From UBA1573 sp034005165 (GTDB lineage: Bacteria > Pseudomonadota > Alphaproteobacteria > Micavibrionales > Micavibrionaceae), in the NCBI GenBank assembly GCA_034005165.1, contig JAVEVE010000002.1:186001-250000 (forward strand): a stretch of 64,000 nt of DNA. Reading direction: 5' to 3'. Below are positions 60,146 to 64,000 of this stretch, one piece after another. Made by a program: the position numbers and the translations under genes. Positions within the stretch are counted from its first letter, which is position 1. The number at the start of each line of letters is the position of its first letter. Below the pieces are notes generated by a model that saw only the letters and a list, made by a program, of their open reading frames with translations, was not told where the DNA came from and searched no databases.

Positions 60146-62995
60146 ATGGCAAAAAGAATGCTGATTGACGCCACTCATGCGGAAGAAACGCGTGTGGCAG
60201 TTGTTGATGGCAACAAACTCATCGAATTTGACTACGAGAGCAAACTCAGAAGACAGCTTAAGGGAAATATATTTCTGGCAAAAGTGACCAGAGTTGAACC
60301 GTCTTTGCAGGCAGCCTTCGTAAATTTCGGAGGAAATCGTCATGGCTTCCTTCCGTTTTCTGAAATTCACCCTGATTATTTCCGGATTCCGATTGCTGAC
60401 CGTGAAGCCTTGATTGCCGCGCAGCAGGAAGAATATGAAGCGGCTATTGCGGCGGAAGAAGCGGCAATAGCAGCAGAAGAAGCAGCTCTTGCCGCTCAAT
60501 CTGGACAAAAGTCCTCCGAAGAGGCTGGTTCAGATGCTGAAGAAGCTGAAGCTGTGCAAGCTATCGAATCTGAAGAAGGTAACTCGGAAGAAGCTGATGT
60601 CGAAGCTGAATCAGAACCAGCCCGCATAGATGCTACTGAAGCCGAAGAGGCTGATGAAGTAGAAGAAGAGGAAGAAGATGACGATGAGGGAGAAGAGGAA
60701 GGCGAAGACGCCTCTCAAGCCGCAGCGGAAGGCGAAGGTTCTCCTGTAGAAGACGGTGCTGCCGAGGAGACAGAATCCCCTGCGCGTCATAAGTTTGTTT
60801 ATCGCGGTGTTGTGGAGATTGATCCGGAAACACTGGAAGTTATTAGGACAGATGAAAAAGAATCAACATCCTTCGATCAGGATATGGCTATCAAGATCGA
60901 AGAAGTCGCGAAAGCTCGTGAAGATGTTGTGCGTGTACGCCTTCATTATCGTCATGCGGAAAACGGTGTAAAAAAACGCTCTGTCTGGGTTGCTTACCAT
61001 GTTGATAATCAGGACGTGGATCACGAACAGGCTCTGGCGCAGGAAGAAGAAGCCAAAGAACGGCGTAAAAACAATCGTCGTGGTCGCGGGCGTTTCCGTG
61101 GTCGCGGACGTGGCGGGCGCCGATCTATGCAGAACCGTCAGGTCGAGTTAGTCGGAGGAGAAGGTGTTGATAACGATCAGCCATTCCGTCCAAGCCTGCA
61201 CCGCAACTATAAAATTCAGGAAGTTGTGAAACGCGGCCAGATCATGCTCATTCAAGTACAGAAAGAAGAGCGTGGTAATAAAGGAGCTGCAGTAACGACC
61301 TATCTGTCTTTGCCAGGACGTTACTGCGTTCTGATGCCGAACTCGTCACGCGGTGGTGGAGTCAGTCGCAAAATTGCAAGCTTTGCAGAACGCAAGCGCA
61401 TGCGTGAAATTCTGCGTGAATTAGGAACACCGGACGGAATGTCCGTGATCCTAAGAACAGCAGGAGTGGAGCGCGCACATGACGAGATCAAGCGTGACCT
61501 CGATTATCTGATGCGCCTGTGGGACAATATCCGTGACCTCACTTTGAAATCATCAGCTCCGGCCCTGATTTATGAAGAAGGTGAATTGGTCAAACGCGCC
61601 GTACGTGACATCTACGCCAGCGACATTGAAGAGATTCTTGTTTCTGGCAACGACGGTTTCAAGGAATCCAAGGATTTCATGAAATTGTTGATGCCTTCAA
61701 GCGTGAAGAAGATCAAACAATATAAAGACGAAAAGATGCCACTCTTCCACCGTTATCAAGTGGAAAACCAGATCGCTGAAATGGGTGAGCCGGTTGTGAC
61801 ATTGAAATCGGGTGGCTATCTGGTGATTAACCCGACTGAAGCTCTGGTCTCTATCGATGTGAACTCCGGTCGAGCCACAAAAGAGCGTCATATCGAAGAA
61901 ACAGCTCTAAAAACCAACCTCGAAGCCGCAGACGAAGTGGCGCGCCAACTAAGGTTGCGCGATTTGGGTGGTCTGGTTGTTATCGACTTCATTGATATGG
62001 AAGAAAACCGCAACAACTCCAAAGTCGAACGCCGCTTGCGTGATGCGCTGTCAACCGATCGCGCCCGCATTCAAGTTGGACGTATTTCGTCTTTCGGATT
62101 GTTAGAGCTTTCTCGTCAACGTTTAAATCCGAGCTTGACTGAAGCGCAGTTTGAAAAATGTCCGCATTGCAAAGGTGTAGGCAATATTCGCTCAGTTGAC
62201 TCTGCAACCATTCTGGCTCTCCGTGGATTGGAAGAGGAGGGCATCCGCTCTCGCGCATCTCAGGTGTTCCTGACCGTGCCGAACGCAATTGCTCTTTATA
62301 TCCTCAATCAAAAACGTGAAATGCTGGCAGACATTGAACGCCGTTACGGGTTTACTGTTTTTGTTCGCGTAGATGAAGCTCTTGCTCCAACTGGATATAC
62401 GCTGGAAGCAATCAAAGCACCTGTCGATGACGAGGAAGAAAACGATGTCATCGAAATGAAGCAAGAGGATGGAGAAGACTCTGATGCTGATGGAAATACC
62501 GTCGAAGACTCTTCGGAAGAAGAAGATGGAAATTCCAAAGGTCGTAGAAATCGCCGCGGAGGCCGTAATAACTCCAAGCCACGGTCTGAAGATGATGAAG
62601 GTGAAAGCGAGAAACGCAGCCGCAATAATCGTAGTCGTGGACGTAACAGACGTACCAAAGACTCTGAAGCCGATCAGGGCCCTTCTGAAACACAAGAGGC
62701 AGTAGATCAGGATGAAGCACCTGAAGGTGAAGAAAAGAAATCTGCACCACGGAAAAAGTCTGCGGAGGATCAAGCCGATCAACAGGATAAGCAGCAGAAG
62801 AAGCCTTCTTTTGAAGCAAAACGTTTCGGGGCCTCCCGTAAGCCGAAACAGGAAGATCAAAGCGCTGATGCTCAAGCTATTCCCGCTGGTGAGCCTTCCA
62901 ATGACACCGGACCTATTGAAATGGGGAGCGAGTCTGATTCTGATGCAGATTCCCAGCAAAAGAAAAAAGGTTGGTGGAACCGTCTTATAGACTAA
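60146..62995 (+). CDS. rne: Ribonuclease E
   Basis: 949 residues. The S1 domain (RRQLKGNIFLAKVTRVEPSL; FVNFGGNRHGFLPF) is split by a huge acidic, Ala/Glu-rich insert (about 98-215) and a basic RGRGR stretch (about 305-325), a known alphaproteobacterial trait. The catalytic core follows: RRGGGVSRKIA-type 5' sensor region, SIDVNSGRATKERHIEETA and GGLVVIDFIDMEENRN with the two metal-binding Asp residues, and the zinc-link CPHCKGVG. The C-terminal 190 residues are disordered and alternate acidic and Arg-rich segments, the scaffold for a degradosome. RNase E initiates mRNA decay and rRNA/tRNA processing. Confidence 0.95.
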   Translation: MAKRMLIDATHAEETRVAVVDGNKLIEFDYESKLRRQLKGNIFLAKVTRVEPSLQAAFVNFGGNRHGFLPFSEIHPDYFRIPIADREALIAAQQEEYEAAIAAEEAAIAAEEAALAAQSGQKSSEEAGSDAEEAEAVQAIESEEGNSEEADVEAESEPARIDATEAEEADEVEEEEEDDDEGEEEGEDASQAAAEGEGSPVEDGAAEETESPARHKFVYRGVVEIDPETLEVIRTDEKESTSFDQDMAIKIEEVAKAREDVVRVRLHYRHAENGVKKRSVWVAYHVDNQDVDHEQALAQEEEAKERRKNNRRGRGRFRGRGRGGRRSMQNRQVELVGGEGVDNDQPFRPSLHRNYKIQEVVKRGQIMLIQVQKEERGNKGAAVTTYLSLPGRYCVLMPNSSRGGGVSRKIASFAERKRMREILRELGTPDGMSVILRTAGVERAHDEIKRDLDYLMRLWDNIRDLTLKSSAPALIYEEGELVKRAVRDIYASDIEEILVSGNDGFKESKDFMKLLMPSSVKKIKQYKDEKMPLFHRYQVENQIAEMGEPVVTLKSGGYLVINPTEALVSIDVNSGRATKERHIEETALKTNLEAADEVARQLRLRDLGGLVVIDFIDMEENRNNSKVERRLRDALSTDRARIQVGRISSFGLLELSRQRLNPSLTEAQFEKCPHCKGVGNIRSVDSATILALRGLEEEGIRSRASQVFLTVPNAIALYILNQKREMLADIERRYGFTVFVRVDEALAPTGYTLEAIKAPVDDEEENDVIEMKQEDGEDSDADGNTVEDSSEEEDGNSKGRRNRRGGRNNSKPRSEDDEGESEKRSRNNRSRGRNRRTKDSEADQGPSETQEAVDQDEAPEGEEKKSAPRKKSAEDQADQQDKQQKKPSFEAKRFGASRKPKQEDQSADAQAIPAGEPSNDTGPIEMGSESDSDADSQQKKKGWWNRLID

Positions 62996-63076
62996 ATAAG
63001 ATGGGCTAAATAATCGGGGGCGGGCTACACAAGACAGCACGCTCCTCTTCTTCCTTCAATAAAAGGGTGATTTACG

Positions 63077-63694
63077 ATGCAATATTCCTTCAAAAACATT
63101 CTCCTTGTCAGCGCAGTTCTTGCAGTTTCGGCAACGCCGTCTTTTGCTGAGGATAAGAAAACGGAAGCGGCAAAAGAAAAAAATCCGATCACCGAGCTGG
63201 AAGCTGCAACGAATAATCTGATGAAGGATATGGATGATAATCAGCTCTTGCAGTTTCGCGCAATTGAACAAAGTTACAGGACAATCAAGGCTGTTGAGGA
63301 TGTACAGGCATCTGTCACGCGCGCAGTTGAATCCTGCACGAAAGAAAATCCGGAATTGAAAGAGGAAATGTCATCACGGCTGAGAAGCTGGAGAGATACC
63401 ATTCGTCCGACAATGAAAGAAGCGTATAAGAAACTGGATAAGATGGTGCTATTGCAAAGCTTTACACGACCATCTGTTGTCCGGAACTTTCTCAAAATGT
63501 TTGATGAAGCTATCGTCTATCGCAACATGGGTATAAAGGCTGTTCCTGTTACAGAGAAAGAGTCCTGCCTGAAGCTCAAGAAGAGTATGGATAAATCAGA
63601 AAAGACATTAAGCGATTTGCTGACCCAGACACTGTCTCTGGAAGTCCCGCTCAAGACCAAAAAGCCTGCGGATAGTGAGCCGGTTGAGCAATAA
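63077..63694 (+). CDS. Exported helical protein, unknown function
   Basis: 205 residues. Signal peptide ending TPSFA at about 23, then a charged helical domain: KNPITELEAATNNLMKDM, RAIEQSYRTIKAVEDVQASV, two cysteines (VESCTKENP, ESCLKLKKS), and repeated Lys/Leu heptads near the C-terminus. Possibly a periplasmic helical bundle stabilised by one disulfide. Family not recognised. It lies 81 nt after rne and 21 nt before the glycosyltransferase gene, so it may share the transcript of the latter. Confidence 0.6.
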   Translation: MQYSFKNILLVSAVLAVSATPSFAEDKKTEAAKEKNPITELEAATNNLMKDMDDNQLLQFRAIEQSYRTIKAVEDVQASVTRAVESCTKENPELKEEMSSRLRSWRDTIRPTMKEAYKKLDKMVLLQSFTRPSVVRNFLKMFDEAIVYRNMGIKAVPVTEKESCLKLKKSMDKSEKTLSDLLTQTLSLEVPLKTKKPADSEPVEQ

Positions 63695-63715
63695 CAAATA
63701 ACAGGCAGTTGCGGC

Positions 63716-64000
63716 ATGAAGATTCTACAAGTCATGGCAGGTGCTGAAAATGGTGGCGCAGAAGCTGCTTTTGAAGACATGTGTCTGGCACTCGCCGAAC
63801 GGATCAAGGATAATCCAGATATTGAAATGCAGGCTATCATTCGTGTCGGTCATCCTGATCGTATGCAACGCTTGGTGGCTGGTGGTGTAGTTGTCCATGC
63901 ATTACCTTTTGGCGGCATGCTGGATTTTATAACACAGTGGAAGATGAAGCGGATTATCAAATGCTTCAAACCTCAAATCGTTCAGACATGGATGTCGCGT
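63716..64000 (+). CDS. Glycosyltransferase family 4-like protein, N-terminal part (runs off right edge)
   Basis: The first 95 codons read MKILQVMAGAENGGAEAAFED, then a helix and a strand-turn IRVGHPDRMQRL and VVVHALPFGG, with a further helix ending KCFKPQIVQTWMSR. The G-G-A-E loop, followed by LPF and HxW-type positions, is the start of a GT-B glycosyltransferase (family 4) as in LPS core enzymes. The acceptor cannot be read. The gene is cut by the window edge. Confidence 0.8.
   Translation, partial: MKILQVMAGAENGGAEAAFEDMCLALAERIKDNPDIEMQAIIRVGHPDRMQRLVAGGVVVHALPFGGMLDFITQWKMKRIIKCFKPQIVQTWMSR

Noticed and set aside
62192..63040. Leftward 282-aa Phe/Leu/Arg-rich frame opposite the rne 3' end
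   Set aside because: Antisense of the low-complexity acidic C-terminus of RNase E; it has no recognisable domain and no ribosome-binding site.
1..64000. CRISPR arrays, insertion-sequence transposases, rRNA genes and additional tRNAs
   Set aside because: None seen: no regularly spaced direct repeats, no transposase motifs, and only the single tRNA-Glu cloverleaf was found by eye.

Overview
The window is chromosomal DNA of a flagellated, Gram-negative alphaproteobacterium with moderate GC. This is inferred from the gene content: a hom-glpX-recJ run, a TIGR02300 acidic protein, an RNase E with a large acidic insert in its S1 region, class I PHA synthase, and complete outer-membrane machinery (lptD, bamB, a ydbH-ynbE-ydbL trio). 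The species cannot be named from sequence alone; a deep-branching, lower-GC lineage (for example Micavibrionales-like) would fit but is not proven.

Layout. 1-8925: flagellar cluster. Leftward flgD, flgE, a 101-aa unknown, a FlgN-like chaperone and flgK (running off the left edge) lie beside a leftward TPR-methyltransferase; rightward are a short flagellin, fliD and fliS. 9013-12201: an ECF-type sigma factor convergent with a response regulator and a hybrid histidine kinase. 12293-13662: prmA and the TIGR02300 acidic protein. 13844-18817: a beta-oxidation operon (thiolase, small membrane protein, HEPN/Abi-like gene, fused hydroxyacyl-CoA dehydrogenase/enoyl-CoA hydratase, SseB-like protein). 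19070-23165: RimK-like ATP-grasp and gamma carbonic anhydrase, convergent with phaC and a NagB-like gene. 23242-30840: lipoprotein, hom, glpX, recJ, a frameshifted lysA and an MHS-type transporter. 30928-32322: a soluble chemotaxis receptor.

32436-36652: tRNA-Glu(TTC) followed by a 4.1-kb integrative element, bounded by a 17-bp direct repeat copied from the tRNA 3' end. It carries a P4-type integrase, an AlpA-like regulator, a Cys-rich phage-type small protein, two membrane/lipoprotein genes, one unknown gene, and a roughly 600-bp non-coding end packed with strong RNA-like inverted repeats. This non-coding end is the most interesting part of the window.

36673-39835: a MacAB-type efflux pair. 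40042-51103: a small membrane protein, a DEAD-box helicase, lptD, a coiled-coil protein, the ydbL/ynbE/ydbH trio immediately behind parE, and an unknown secreted protein. 51139-54700: der, bamB and a YfgM-like gene in the order known from gammaproteobacteria. 54820-59763: icd, an L,D-transpeptidase, two paralogous mini-lipoproteins, an N-acetylmuramoyl-alanine amidase and a PIN-like protein. 60146-64000: rne with a structured leader, an exported unknown protein, and the start of a glycosyltransferase gene.

Most genes are housekeeping, motility and envelope functions. The accessory content is the tRNA-Glu island and, probably, the HEPN-like gene in the fatty-acid operon. One gene, lysA, is broken by an apparent single-base loss.
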